DNA of 64,000 nt, taken from assembly GCA_963281255.1 (NCBI GenBank), contig OY725494.1:2617934-2681933 (forward strand), read 5' to 3'. The position numbers were made by a program, and so were the translations under genes. The DNA is from Aphrocallistes beatrix. Taxonomy: Eukaryota; Porifera; Hexactinellida; Sceptrulophora; Aphrocallistidae. The notes under the pieces were generated by a model, which saw only the letters and a list, made by a program, of their open reading frames with translations, had not been told where the DNA came from and searched no databases. Below, piece by piece: positions 54,236-64,000 of the stretch (position 1 is its first letter; each line of letters opens with the position of its first letter).

Positions 54236-57202
54236 GCGACATGTCGTGTTTTGCGACATGTCGCGTTTTACAACATGTCGTGTTTTGCGACATGTCGCGT
54301 TTTACGACATGTCGTGTTTTACGACATGTCGCGTTTTGCGACATGTCGTGTTTTGCGACATGTCGCGTTTTACAACATGTCGCGTTTTGCGACATGTCGT
54401 GTTTTGCGACATGTCGCGTTTTACGACATGTCGCGTTTTGCGACATGTCGTGTTTTGCGACATGTCGCGTTTTACGACATGTCGCGTTTTGCGACATGTC
54501 GCGTTTTACGACATGTCGTGTTTTGCGACATGTCGCGTTTCACGACATGTCGTGTTTTACGACATGTCGCGTTTTACGACATGTCGCGTTTGCGACATGT
54601 CGTGTTTTGCGACATGTCGCGTTTCACGACATGTCGTGTTTTACGACATGTCGCGTTTGCGACATGTCGTGTTTTGCGACATGTCGCGTTTCACGACATG
54701 TCGCCTTTTACGACATGTCGCGTTTTGCGACATGTCGTGTTTTACGACATGTCGTGTTTTGTGACATGTCGCGTTTTACGACATGTCGTGTTTTGTGACA
54801 TGTCGCGTTTTACGACATGTCGTGTTTTACGACATGTCGTGTTTTGCGACATGTCGCGTTTTACGACATGTCGCGTTTTGCGACATGTCGCGTTTTACGA
54901 CATGTCGTGTTTTGCGACATGTCGCGTTTCACGACATGTCGTGTTTTACGACATGTCGTGTTTTGTGACATGTCGCGTTTTGCGACATGTCGTGTTTTGC
55001 GACATGTCGTGTTTTACGACATGTCGTGTTTTGTGACATGTCGCGTTTTACGACATGTCGTGTTTTACGACATGTCGTGTTTTGCGACATGTCGCGTTTT
55101 ACGACATGTCGCGTTTTGCGACATGTCGCGTTTTACGACATGTCGTGTTTTGCGACATGTCGCGTTTCACGACATGTCGTGTTTTACGACATGTCGCGTT
55201 TTACGACATGTCGTGTTTTGCGACATGTCGCGTTTCACGACATGTCGTGTTTTACGACATGTCGTGTTTTGTGACATGTCGCGTTTTGCGACATGTCGTG
55301 TTTTGCGACATGTCGCGTTTTACGACATGTCGTGTTTTGTGACATGTCGCCTTTTACGACATGTCGCGTTTTGCGACATGTCGTGTTTTACGACATGTCG
55401 TGTTTTGTGACATGTCGCGTTTTACGACATGTCGTGTTTTGTGACATGTCGCCTTTTACGACATGTCGCGTTTTGCGACATGTCGTGTTTACGACATGTC
55501 GTGTTTTGTGACATGTCGCGTTTACGACATGTCGTGTTTTGCGACATGTCGCGTTTCACGACATGTCGTGTTTTACGACATGTCGTGTTTTACGACATGT
55601 CGCGTTTTACGACATGTCGTGTTTTGCGACATGTCGCGTTTCACGACATGTCGTGTTTTACGACATGTCGCGTTTACGACATGTCGTGTTTTACGACATG
55701 TCGCGTTTTACGACATGTCGTGTTTTGCGACATGTCGCGTTTCACGACATGTCGTGTTTTACGACATGTCGCGTTTTGCGACATGTCGTGTTTTGCGACA
55801 TGTCGTGTTTTACGACATGTCGTGTTTTGTGACATGTCGCGTTTTACGACATGTCGTGTTTTACGACATGTCGTGTTTTGTGACATGTCGCGTTTTGCGA
55901 CATGTCGTGTTTTGTGACATGTCGCCTTTTACGACATGTCGCGTTTTGCGACATGTCGTGTTTTACGACATGTCGTGTTTTGTGACATGTCGCGTTTTAC
56001 GACATGTCGTGTTTTACGACATGTCGTGTTTTACGACATGTCGTGTTTTGCGACATGTCGCGTTTTACGACATGTCGCGTTTTGCGACATGTCGCGTTTT
56101 ACGACATGTCGTGTTTTACGACATGTCGTGTTTTGCGACATGTCGCGTTTTACGACATGTCGTGTTTTGCGACATGTCGCGTTTCACGACATGTCGTGTT
56201 TTACGACATGTCGTGTTTTGTGACATGTCGCGTTTTACGACATGTCGTGTTTTACGACATGTCGTGTTTTGCGACATGTCGCGTTTTACGACATGTCGCG
56301 TTTTGCGACATGTCGCGTTTTACGACATGTCGTGTTTTGCGACATGTCGCGTTTCACGACATGTCGTGTTTTACGACATGTCGCGTTTTACGACATGTCG
56401 TGTTTTGCGACATGTCGCGTTTCACGACATGTCGTGTTTTACGACATGTCGTGTTTTGTGACATGTCGCGTTTTGCGACATGTCGTGTTTTGCGACATGT
56501 CGCGTTTTACGACATGTCGCGTTTTACGACATGTCGTGTTTTGTGACATGTCGCCTTTTACGACATGTCGCGTTTTGCGACATGTCGTGTTTTACGACAT
56601 GTCGTGTTTTGTGACATGTCGCGTTTACGACATGTCGTGTTTTGTGACATGTCGCCTTTTACGACATGTCGCGTTTTGCGACATGTCGTGTTTACGACAT
56701 GTCGTGTTTTGTGACATGTCGCGTTTTACGACATGTCGTGTTTTGCGACATGTCGCGTTTCACGACATGTCGTGTTTTACGACATGTCGTGTTTTGTGAC
56801 ATGTCGCGTTTTACGACATGTCGTGTTTTACGACATGTCGTGTTTTGCGACATGTCGCGTTTTACGACATGTCGCGTTTTGCGACATGTCGCGTTTTACG
56901 ACATGTCGTGTTTTGCGACATGTCGCGTTTCACGACATGTCGTGTTTTACGACATGTCGTGTTTTGTGACATGTCGCGTTTTGCGACATGTCGTGTTTTG
57001 CGACATGTCGTGTTTTACGACATGTCGTGTTTTGTGACATGTCGCGTTTTACGACATGTCGTGTTTTACGACATGTCGTGTTTTGTGATATGTCGCGTTT
57101 TGCGACATGTCGTGTTTTGTGACATGTCGCCTTTTACGACATGTCGCGTTTTGCGACATGTCGCGTTTTGCGACATGTCGCGTTTTGCGACATGTCGTGT
57201 TC
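54236..57202. repeat. 17 bp satellite array, about 170-175 units
   Basis: The unit is CGACATGTCG, a perfect 10 bp palindrome, plus a 7 bp spacer of the form YGTTTTR. Spacer variants include TGTTTTG, TGTTTTA, CGTTTTG, CGTTTTA, CCTTTTA and CGTTTCA; a few spacers are 6 bp, giving 16 bp units. Most changes are C to T or G to A at CpG sites. Since 17 is not a multiple of three and the unit has no stop in any plus frame, long open frames of a 17-residue peptide (MSCFATCRVLRHVVFYD type) occur in all three frames and are not genes. Order of variants repeats over hundreds of bases, a sign of segmental duplication inside the array. Confidence 0.97.
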
Positions 57203-57391
57203 TCCATACAAAAGTACAAGTAGCTTTAACAAATGTACCGTATTGTACAGACTTGTGGTAATTACAAATGCATCGATGAGTGGATAGATATTACTCAATC
57301 TTGCAAGCAACCCTAATCATTCATTATTGTGTTATTATAGTGATTCTGTTTCTTCTCATAAACAGAGATAAAATGCTACAATGTAACGAAT

Positions 57392-57482
57392 TGAATGAAT
57401 GTGAGCCTAGGCACCCAAAGGGCGCCTCCGGGGGACACTTTGTGTCCGCCAGCCGCGCAGCGCAAGCAAGCGAAGCGCGTTG
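57392..57482 (-). repeat. Family A head fragment
   Basis: Only the GC-rich head remains: 'cctaggcacccaaagggcgc', GGGGGACACTTTGTGTCCGC and 'gcgcaagcaagcgaagcgcg'. Confidence 0.75.
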
Positions 57483-57609
57483 TACAGTTGGTCGATTGTT
57501 CTTATAATTAAAATTCTTATAATTAATCGATGGTCTCCAAGATCTGCACAATATTATGTTGTTTGGTACCAACTCATTTAATTAGACAAAATTTCGTTAT
57601 TCAATAATT

Positions 57610-58275
57610 AATTAAGTGGAAATCAAACCAGTAGCAAACGTGAGATAGAAGCTGATTTCCGTGAACTGATCAATCACTTGAGAGGGCGAAAACTTGTGAT
57701 TGAGTTGGAAGATATTCTAGATACTTACGTATAAGAGAGAAAGAGATAAGTACAAACGATCTCTATCAGAACTTGAAGCGTTTAAACTTTGCCAAAGAAA
57801 ATTTCAGATCAATTCAACGATCTTAACTAATTTACTGAATCTATTATCCAAAAATTAACCGAAAGACGTGAAAAAGTTTAAATCTGAGCTCGATTGGAAG
57901 CGCGTCAGTCTCGAGTTTGATGAGACAGTATTGCGTTTAGTTAATAGTGACTGGTAATACTGACTCGACTCGACTAGCATCTCGTCTCCATGTAGTAGGG
58001 CATGAGGGAAGAGTGTCTCCTGTACTCAGTATAAGAGGGACATCAGTTGGTGAGGAAGGACAGTTCTCTTATCCTTTTGGAGTTCAGTACACTACCTAAC
58101 TGGTAATATTTTCTTAGCCGATCAGATTAACAACAGAGTTCAAGTATTCGATAAAGATGGAAAGAATTTATACAAATTTGTGAGGGAGATGGAGCTGGTA
58201 AGATGAAACAGCCACTTTGTATTCATTTCTACCCAAAAAAAGTATTCGTATCTCAGTACACGGGTGCGCGCTTTT
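57610..58275 (+). pseudogene. Coiled-coil/NHL gene remnant
   Basis: The plus strand shows EIEADFRELINHLRGRKLVI and ELEDIL (coiled-coil start), a long degraded middle, and near 58110-58275 the blade text ADQINNRVQVFDKDG, then NLYKF, then KMKQPLCIHFYPKKVFVSQ, all in different frames with stops between. This is a fourth copy of the NHL family in the window and is clearly dead. Confidence 0.65.
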
Positions 58276-58569
58276 TCAAAGTTAGGAATCAGGCAGAGCT
58301 AGGAATTAGACCTAAAATTGGAGGGAGAGCGAAAGTGTGCATTTGGAGAGTGATATGTATAAGAACTTAGTGAAAGGGGGCATTTTAGTATATTTTAAAT
58401 AGTGTCAATTGGGTGTGAAATTTGCATTTTTATTCAATGTGTGGCATTTTAGGTCTCATTCATACTTGGCAGGTTTTAGGTCTTATTCCTACATTTCATG
58501 TTTTAGGTCTTACGTATTCCTAACTTTTGAGATGCGTTGGTCTAATTCCTACCATCGCGTTAGTCTAGT

Positions 58570-59160
58570 TCCTACCTCAAACGTTGAACAGATTCGACAA
58601 ATTGCCAAATGTGACCAATATGATAAATTTTCGAATATCTCGTAAACCATTGAATTTAGAGGTCGAAATTATATTATCGCATGATAGGAAGTAGTATATT
58701 CGCTATCAAATGGAATTGCATTTGAATGTGTAGCTATTGCAGTTTTCAAGATATAACCCCAACTGACCAAAACACGTTTCCATAGCAACACTGGAATGTG
58801 ACAACATTCCATGAAAAAAAAATCCAAATTTTTCGTATTACCCCATTCACATCTCAGTTCTATGCGAAAAATTTGATAATAAAAACACTTAGAAGTGCCC
58901 CTAAACGGCCTCTGAAAATCACCAAATTTGTCACAAATATAACCTATTGCGCAACCATATGGTAACTAATCTAAATTTTAACAACGGATATGGGTACCTT
59001 GACACTATATTTATATCTGCTGATAATACATTCCTAAGCTCTATTGTGCTTTGTTAATGATTTAAGGCAGCTCATGTATTAATTCAACCATCGCATCCCT
59101 AGTCCTAAATCTGCAAGTTACTGTGAGGCCTTATATACAGTAGGCTATGCTAATACATAA
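58570..59160. repeat. Foldback-family fragment, one arm
   Basis: The block with 'gtttccatagcaacactgga', 'gcgcaaccatatggtaacta' and 'gttactgtgaggccttatat' with 'agtaggctatgc' matches, in order, the right half of the foldback at 5193-7136. The left half is missing. The remaining 59160-59890 shows no gene. Confidence 0.6.
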
Positions 59161-59890
59161 TATCTTTTACAATTTGGATACCGATCTACTGTATACAATG
59201 CCTGTTCTTTGACCTGAATTTTTTAATAACATTAATAGGCCTGCGCCGCGTCAAATTACTTAGTCACCTTGAACCAATTGGAGATATTCGCTACTAAAAT
59301 TTCCGAATTACTGTTGTTAACTCTCTTTCAGGTTTAATTTGGTTCATTAATCCTTCCCTGACTTGAAAGTGAATGAAATGACCTGATTGTCGTGAATTCC
59401 ATAAGGACACGACCTGAACTCCCCGATCTAATATTCAAAAGTTGACCTGAAAATTCGGGACAAACCAGAATACTAATAAAATCTTTATTAATTTACTTCC
59501 AATTTGAACTAGATTAGGATTTCCAAATACTTGTTTTATAGTAACCTGTTCTCTGAATTTTATATGAATATAATTATTATAAATATACACAATGCAACAT
59601 AATGCTACGAAATATAAAATCAGCAACCTTAACCCAGAACTATTTATGCAATTTCCATCAAATTTTAAAGTTATCCGATTAATTTTAATTTATCAGTGCT
59701 TTGGTCGTAGATAGCATGCTGCAGTACCATTTTATTCTAGAAAATTAGTCATCATACTCAAATATGATGAATTAGTTCTACCATTGTATGGAATGACTTG
59801 TTTTTGACAATGAATATATTCAACGTATAATTGAGCAAGATTTGCCACATCATCAATTCTCTTTTCGTCAATAGGTAGTGTTTGGATGAG

Positions 59891-59898
59891 TATAAATA
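59891..59898 (+). promoter_or_regulatory. TATA box of FPGT
   Basis: TATAAATA lies 42 bp upstream of the FPGT ATG. Transcription would then start about 59920, leaving a very short 5' leader. It supports the choice of the ATG at 59933. Confidence 0.5.
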
Positions 59899-59932
59899 GG
59901 TAGAAGTGTAGATCGTATCAATTTACTCTATC

Positions 59933-61765
59933 ATGTTTTATCTAATTATTTCCCTCTCGCTAATAATACTACTGGTTCTCATATATTATGTGAAGTTTAA
60001 AAATAAGCCTGAGAAAGGATTAGGCAACCAATCTCTACGACATGACCAGAGATGTAAGAAATTCTTTGCTAAAAATAAAGTGAAATATGAGTCCCTTTGT
60101 TGCAGAGACATTTCAGATCCAGAAAATCCTTTCTGGGACATTATTGTCGTAACAGCTAGCGACCAATCCCAATGTGAAACCTACCAAATGCAGATCGAAG
60201 AGAAAATACGCAATAAACTCATTCCGTCAGCGTGTGAATATCGGGTGTATCCAGATCCTGGAGGAGTGAAGATCGGGAGTGGAGGAGCCACGATGCGCAT
60301 CCTAGACAAGCTTCGCGGTGAATTCGGTTGGAGAGAGTTGAGTGAGAAACGGATGATGCTGATTCACGCGGGCGGATATAGTCAGCGCTTGCCTAGCTTG
60401 ACTGCGATTGGTAAGCTGTCCATTTCACTGCCGCTAGGTGATGGGAATGAATTGTATCAGGTATTCGAGGGTTTGTTGATTTGTTTTCTCGATTTTCCTC
60501 GAAGAATGAAGAATGGCATAATGCTGTGCGCATGTGATGCATTATTTTTATATTCAGACGAGAATCATTGGAAATTTGAAGATGACGGCTTCGTAACGAT
60601 GGGCAGTGTAGTACCGATTGAACAGGGTTTAGGTCACGGTGTGTTGGACTTTCAAGAAATGCCCAAAATCTGGGATGAGTGTTGCAACGAAGGATCTCAA
60701 GTATATTTGAGGAAGCTTAATCAGTTTCTTCACAAATACTCTGCGTCTAACCTGCGCAAGTTAGGAGCTGTGCATCTGGACAAGAGAGGAAGAGAGTTCG
60801 TTTATCAAGATAGCAATTTCTTTATTTCATGGAGTGCTGCTGAGAAATTGGTGCGTTATTATGATGAAAATCAACCAATTCAGTGTGAAATAGACGCTTA
60901 TGGTGATTTCTTAAAGGCTGCTGCTGCCCATAATTCTGAATACATTTTTGACACTGGAAATGTCGTCCAATCATCTCCATTGTTAATCAAAACTCGTAAA
61001 TCTGTATATGAAGCTTGCAGGTCAATACCGGTCAGCGCTCTAGTGTTCAATACATCTGCCTATTTGCATTTCGGTACCAGTAAGGAGTATATGGATTACA
61101 CAGCTGATTTGAGTGGAAGACTTTTATCATCCTCTAAGGAGATATTCATAGGCAAATCCGTTGACCAATCATCTCACTACCAGGACAGTGTGCGCGTGAT
61201 GGGATGCTTCCTGAAGGATCCCATTTCCTTTCGTGTTGACGAGGGAAGCCTATTAGAGTACTGTGTTGTAGAACCCGATGTTAGTATCGGCGCACATTGC
61301 TTCATCAGTCATTGCCATCTCACTCGGGGTATGAACATTCCTGACAACACGTACATGTTTAGCGTGGCGATAAACGGTGGAGAGTCCGGGTTCGTTACAC
61401 CTATATTTGGGATTAAAGATAATCTCAAAAAGTCGTCACTTCTCTCCGAACTCGCTTCCATTAGCTATCTGGGAACTGACTTGCAGAGAGTATATACAGC
61501 CTTTAAGGAAGAAGGATATGATCTTTTTCAGGGCCAAAATAAGTTTAGTTTGTGGTATGCTAAACTATTTCCTATATTTTCTTCATTAACTTTATCTGCA
61601 GCGAATGCAGTTGAGAATATTTCACAGTTTGAAAATAGTCCACTCTTGACCAAATCAACTTACATATCCATGCAAGATATCGTATCTGTTAAAGACACAA
61701 GAGCTTGTTTGACTTTTGAGTTAGATCTGAGAAATAGGATTCTCTTTAGTAAAAAAAATAATTAG
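59933..61765 (+). CDS. FPGT: Fucose-1-phosphate guanylyltransferase (GDP-L-fucose pyrophosphorylase)
   Basis: FPGT joins L-fucose-1-phosphate and GTP to give GDP-L-fucose and pyrophosphate in the fucose salvage path, usually in the cytosol. The 610 aa intronless frame matches the family along its whole length (human about 600 aa): FWDIIVVTASDQSQCETYQM near residue 70, the nucleotide-binding VKIGSGGATM near 110, LIHAGGYSQRLPSLTAIGKL near 145, CEIDAYGDFLKAAAAH near 325, and a left-handed-helix-like C-terminal part with VVEPDVSIGAHCFISHCHLT near 450, then FGIKDNLKKSSLLSEL and FSLWYAKLFPIFSSL. Unusual is the N-terminus: residues 3-20 (YLIISLSLIILLVLIYYV) are a strong membrane segment followed by basic residues, which would anchor the enzyme with its catalytic part in the cytosol. 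No later Met gives a complete enzyme, so this start seems real. Confidence 0.93.
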   Translation: MFYLIISLSLIILLVLIYYVKFKNKPEKGLGNQSLRHDQRCKKFFAKNKVKYESLCCRDISDPENPFWDIIVVTASDQSQCETYQMQIEEKIRNKLIPSACEYRVYPDPGGVKIGSGGATMRILDKLRGEFGWRELSEKRMMLIHAGGYSQRLPSLTAIGKLSISLPLGDGNELYQVFEGLLICFLDFPRRMKNGIMLCACDALFLYSDENHWKFEDDGFVTMGSVVPIEQGLGHGVLDFQEMPKIWDECCNEGSQVYLRKLNQFLHKYSASNLRKLGAVHLDKRGREFVYQDSNFFISWSAAEKLVRYYDENQPIQCEIDAYGDFLKAAAAHNSEYIFDTGNVVQSSPLLIKTRKSVYEACRSIPVSALVFNTSAYLHFGTSKEYMDYTADLSGRLLSSSKEIFIGKSVDQSSHYQDSVRVMGCFLKDPISFRVDEGSLLEYCVVEPDVSIGAHCFISHCHLTRGMNIPDNTYMFSVAINGGESGFVTPIFGIKDNLKKSSLLSELASISYLGTDLQRVYTAFKEEGYDLFQGQNKFSLWYAKLFPIFSSLTLSAANAVENISQFENSPLLTKSTYISMQDIVSVKDTRACLTFELDLRNRILFSKKNN

Positions 61766-62242
61766 TAGTTTCTAGGGCATTATCGCTTTGTTTATTTAGC
61801 TTAGTTAATACCAGATATTAATGCTTATCTTTCATTAATGTTGTTTTGTTCAGCTTGTGGTTGTGGTTGGATATGAGTATGTTAAAGAGTTCTAAACAAA
61901 TAATTTCTATCTCCCCTCTATACTTGGCAGACAGCCTAAAATTGGGAACAAATGTTCCGAATTATACTTTTTAAGCTTGTAAAATACCTAATAATCTACA
62001 CCCCAAAAACCCCATGTCAACCGTTGAAGCAAGTTTCTAGCATATTTTTGAGATTTGTTGACTTTATGTATCTATTGTCAACACAATAGAAACAAATAAT
62101 TTATCATACATGTCTGAAGATATAATATTCTAGTGATTTTTTTAAAATTCATCAAATGGTGTTAAAATATGTATATAAAGGTGTGAAAATATCCGCAAAA
62201 CCTTTTTTATTGTTATACACTATAATATAATTGAGACATATA
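61766..62242. other. Intergenic, with a family B fragment
   Basis: A family B fragment ('aaaaaccccatgtcaaccgt', 'gcaagtttctagcatatttt') covers about 61985-62160. No gene follows FPGT here. Confidence 0.5.
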
Positions 62243-62548
62243 CAGTAGGACGTCAGTTATCCGAACGGGTTGGGACCGCGGGGATTCGGATAACTGAAGT
62301 TGCTATGTAATTTTATAGAAAAGTTGGTCAGTAGTACTAAGTAGTAATAATGATGAATATGGATAAAATACTTATTGGCTTATGTAGGTATCATCAATAG
62401 TATATAAAATGATGGCAGTGTAATAATTTCAATTATCAACTCAGGATACATCATTTATACATTTATTATAATATAGTTTGGTCAACCAAGGGGTTCGGAT
62501 AACTGAAGTGTTCGGATAACTGAAGTTCGGATAACTGACGTTCTACTG
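62243..62548. mobile_element. Pogo/Tigger-like MITE, 306 bp
   Basis: CAGTAGGACGTCAGTTATCC at the left faces GGATAACTGACGTTCTACTG at the right, with TA on both sides (62241-62242 and 62549-62550). Subterminal 'ttcggataactgaag' units are repeated three times near the right end and once at the left. No transposase. Confidence 0.85.
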
Positions 62549-63472
62549 TATATAAATTATTGCTTTGAAGTATTTTACCCGCGCTTGGCGATGTGTTTTG
62601 TTGCGTCATTTCCTGTTTAAGCCATTTTGGGCGGGGAAGCCATACAAGTTTGGGGTCTGACTATAAATAGAAAAAATCACTTAGCCAACCGCAGGTTAAT
62701 AAAACAATGACAGCCTGCAATAGTGTCGTACAATGATTTCTATTGTATAGAAAAGGTGTGAAAATTTGTTTTCCATTTTTTTTGAAGAGGTGTGAACATT
62801 TCGCTTAGATCTTCGAATTTAATCGTAGATTCATCATTTGACACCTACATGCCAATTTTCATATCTCTACGACTTGCCGGGTATTGCCAATTCTTCAATC
62901 AATTCGGACAAACAAACAAACAAATCCTAACGTTTTAATATATAAGATTGTAGGGTTACTTATTTGTTTATTGTCATACTATACATTACTTCCACGTGGA
63001 GAAGAAAGCTTTGTTTCTTTTTTGTAGTCGATCATATAACATTATTGTTCAGGTAACGTTCATTATACTTGAATGACAAATCAAATTTATTTGATATATC
63101 ATGGTCCTTATTTACTAAAGTTCTTAGAATATTTCTCAGAATTCCTGTGAAATTATAAGAATTCATAAAGAATTCTAGGACACATCAAATTCTTTATGGA
63201 TTCAAAGAATTTTTCTTAGATTTTGTTAAAATCTTAGAATTATTAAGCTTGAAATCCTTTACGAAATTTTCTTATAATTAGTGTAATTCTAAGTACTATC
63301 TTATAAATTTTCTCGAAACATTAATCAGCAGAGTTGATGTTAATATTCGAAAATCAATTTCATAATATAAGGCTGCTTTGGAGGAAAATAACAGCCCCCT
63401 TAACGTTCTATTGAAAATTATTAATTGTAAACTATACATGTAATTATATGAAATTGAATATATATATATATA
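62549..63472. other. Gene-free stretch with repeat fragments
   Basis: Holds a reversed relative of the 50.9 kb sequence at about 62590-62680 and a family B tail at about 62830-62945 ('cttcaatcaattcggacaaa' plus (CAAA)n and 'cctaacgttttaatatataa'). The 63100-63470 part is AT-rich with repeated 'aagaattc' and 'tcttagaat' words but no clear unit. Confidence 0.4.
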
Positions 63473-63542
63473 TCCTTACTATTAAAACTCTATTAATCTA
63501 TATATCCTTACTATTAAAACTCGATTAATGTATATTTATTTA

Positions 63543-63573
<31 letters not shown>

Positions 63574-64000
63574 CTGTAACGAATTGATTGAAGAAACTGC
63601 CGGTCATAGAAAGCTAATTTTTGGCATGTGGGAGTATTTTGGCTATGGCTCCAGTAAGTTCTGAGCTCAGAGCAAAATGTGGACTCATCATGGAATTATG
63701 ACGTCATTGTCACATTTTTAGAAGTTAAGCAACACAGTTATTTTGGGATAACTCAGCCATTATAGGAGATAGAAGGCTGAAATTTTAATAGAATATGTAT
63801 ACTAACATATCTCACATATGGTGTAACTATCATCAAAAAATGATGACTCATCACTTTTTTATGGCGTCATCATTACTCATCAAAATTTTAAAATTGACAA
63901 ATTTGGTGATTTTCCGAGTAATATCGATTATAACAGTAGGACAGGCATATTTAGAGATGCTATTTCCCTTATAATTAACCAATGTGACCCCAGGCGACCG
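63473..64000 (-). repeat. Family A repeat, runs off the window
   Basis: On the minus strand this copy starts past the window end in the head ('cggtcgcctggggtcaca'), has the full middle, and ends with a (TA)n/(TAAA)n tract and two tail units ('atccttactattaaaactcg', reversed). The head beyond 64000 is not visible. Confidence 0.8.

Noticed and set aside
54236-57202. CRISPR-like repeat/spacer look
   Set aside because: The 7 bp spacers are near-constant, the host is eukaryotic and there are no cas genes. It is a satellite.
54236-57202. Resemblance of CGACATGTCG to the p53-family half-site RRRCATGYYY
   Set aside because: Both outer bases mismatch the consensus in every unit, and short palindromes match many factors by chance.
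54208-57261. Many long frames (up to 332 residues) of the type MSCFATCRVLRHVVFYD
   Set aside because: They arise because the 17 bp satellite unit has no stop in any plus frame. All frames are open at once, which is not how a gene behaves.
1-64000. tRNA, rRNA, snRNA and other structured RNA genes
   Set aside because: Scanning by eye for tRNA T-loop motifs, U6-like and rRNA-like words gave no convincing hit. A covariance-model search would be decisive.

Overview
The window is eukaryotic and looks like a compact, AT-rich invertebrate genome. Host genes have short introns with GT/AG borders, intergenic DNA is full of transposon remnants, and the recognisable proteins are animal-type: NDUFS6, DONSON, FPGT, a WDR49/WDR64-like EF-hand WD40 protein, and RING-less coiled-coil/NHL proteins related to TRIM proteins. 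Several NHL copies in one window recall sponges with expanded NHL/TRIM families, glass sponges in particular. That is inference, not proof.

Layout. 1-7.5 kb is accessory DNA: palindromic MITEs, a MULE transposase remnant, and an old Ty3/Gypsy fossil split by a long foldback element that itself carries insertions. 7.8-9.0 kb is a degenerate coiled-coil/NHL gene. 9.7-11.6 kb is a seven-exon gene (266 aa) whose C-terminal domain resembles that of IQANK1. 12.0-16.1 kb holds an inverted pair of an abundant unclassified repeat (called family A here), a second broken NHL gene and several terminal-inverted-repeat elements. 16.3-18.0 kb carries NDUFS6 and DONSON, same strand, about 114 bp apart. 19.1-23.8 kb is a Ty3/Gypsy-type element with identical LTRs and one long gag-pol frame, so a recent insertion. 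26.8-27.9 kb is an intronless multi-pass membrane protein of unknown family. 28.3-29.4 kb is a pogo-like element with a hAT MITE inside. 30.0-31.3 kb is an intact NHL gene. 33.3-39.0 kb is the WDR49/64-like gene with mobile elements in two introns. 39.6-49.9 kb is again accessory: a hAT transposase fossil, tandem family A copies, mariner and pogo MITEs, an unclassified reverse-transcriptase fossil and a FLYWCH/MULE fragment. 50-54 kb holds short elements. 54.2-57.2 kb is a 17-bp satellite of about 170-175 units. 57.6-58.3 kb is another NHL pseudogene. 59.9-61.8 kb is an intact FPGT gene with an unusual N-terminal membrane segment. The last 2 kb is repeats.

The host genes do not form one pathway: a complex I subunit, a replication-fork factor, a fucose-salvage enzyme, a probable cilium-type WD40 protein, an orphan membrane protein and NHL proteins. 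No tRNA, rRNA or other structured RNA gene was recognised. Coordinates of exons come from reading splice borders with a continuous reading frame; no transcript data were available.
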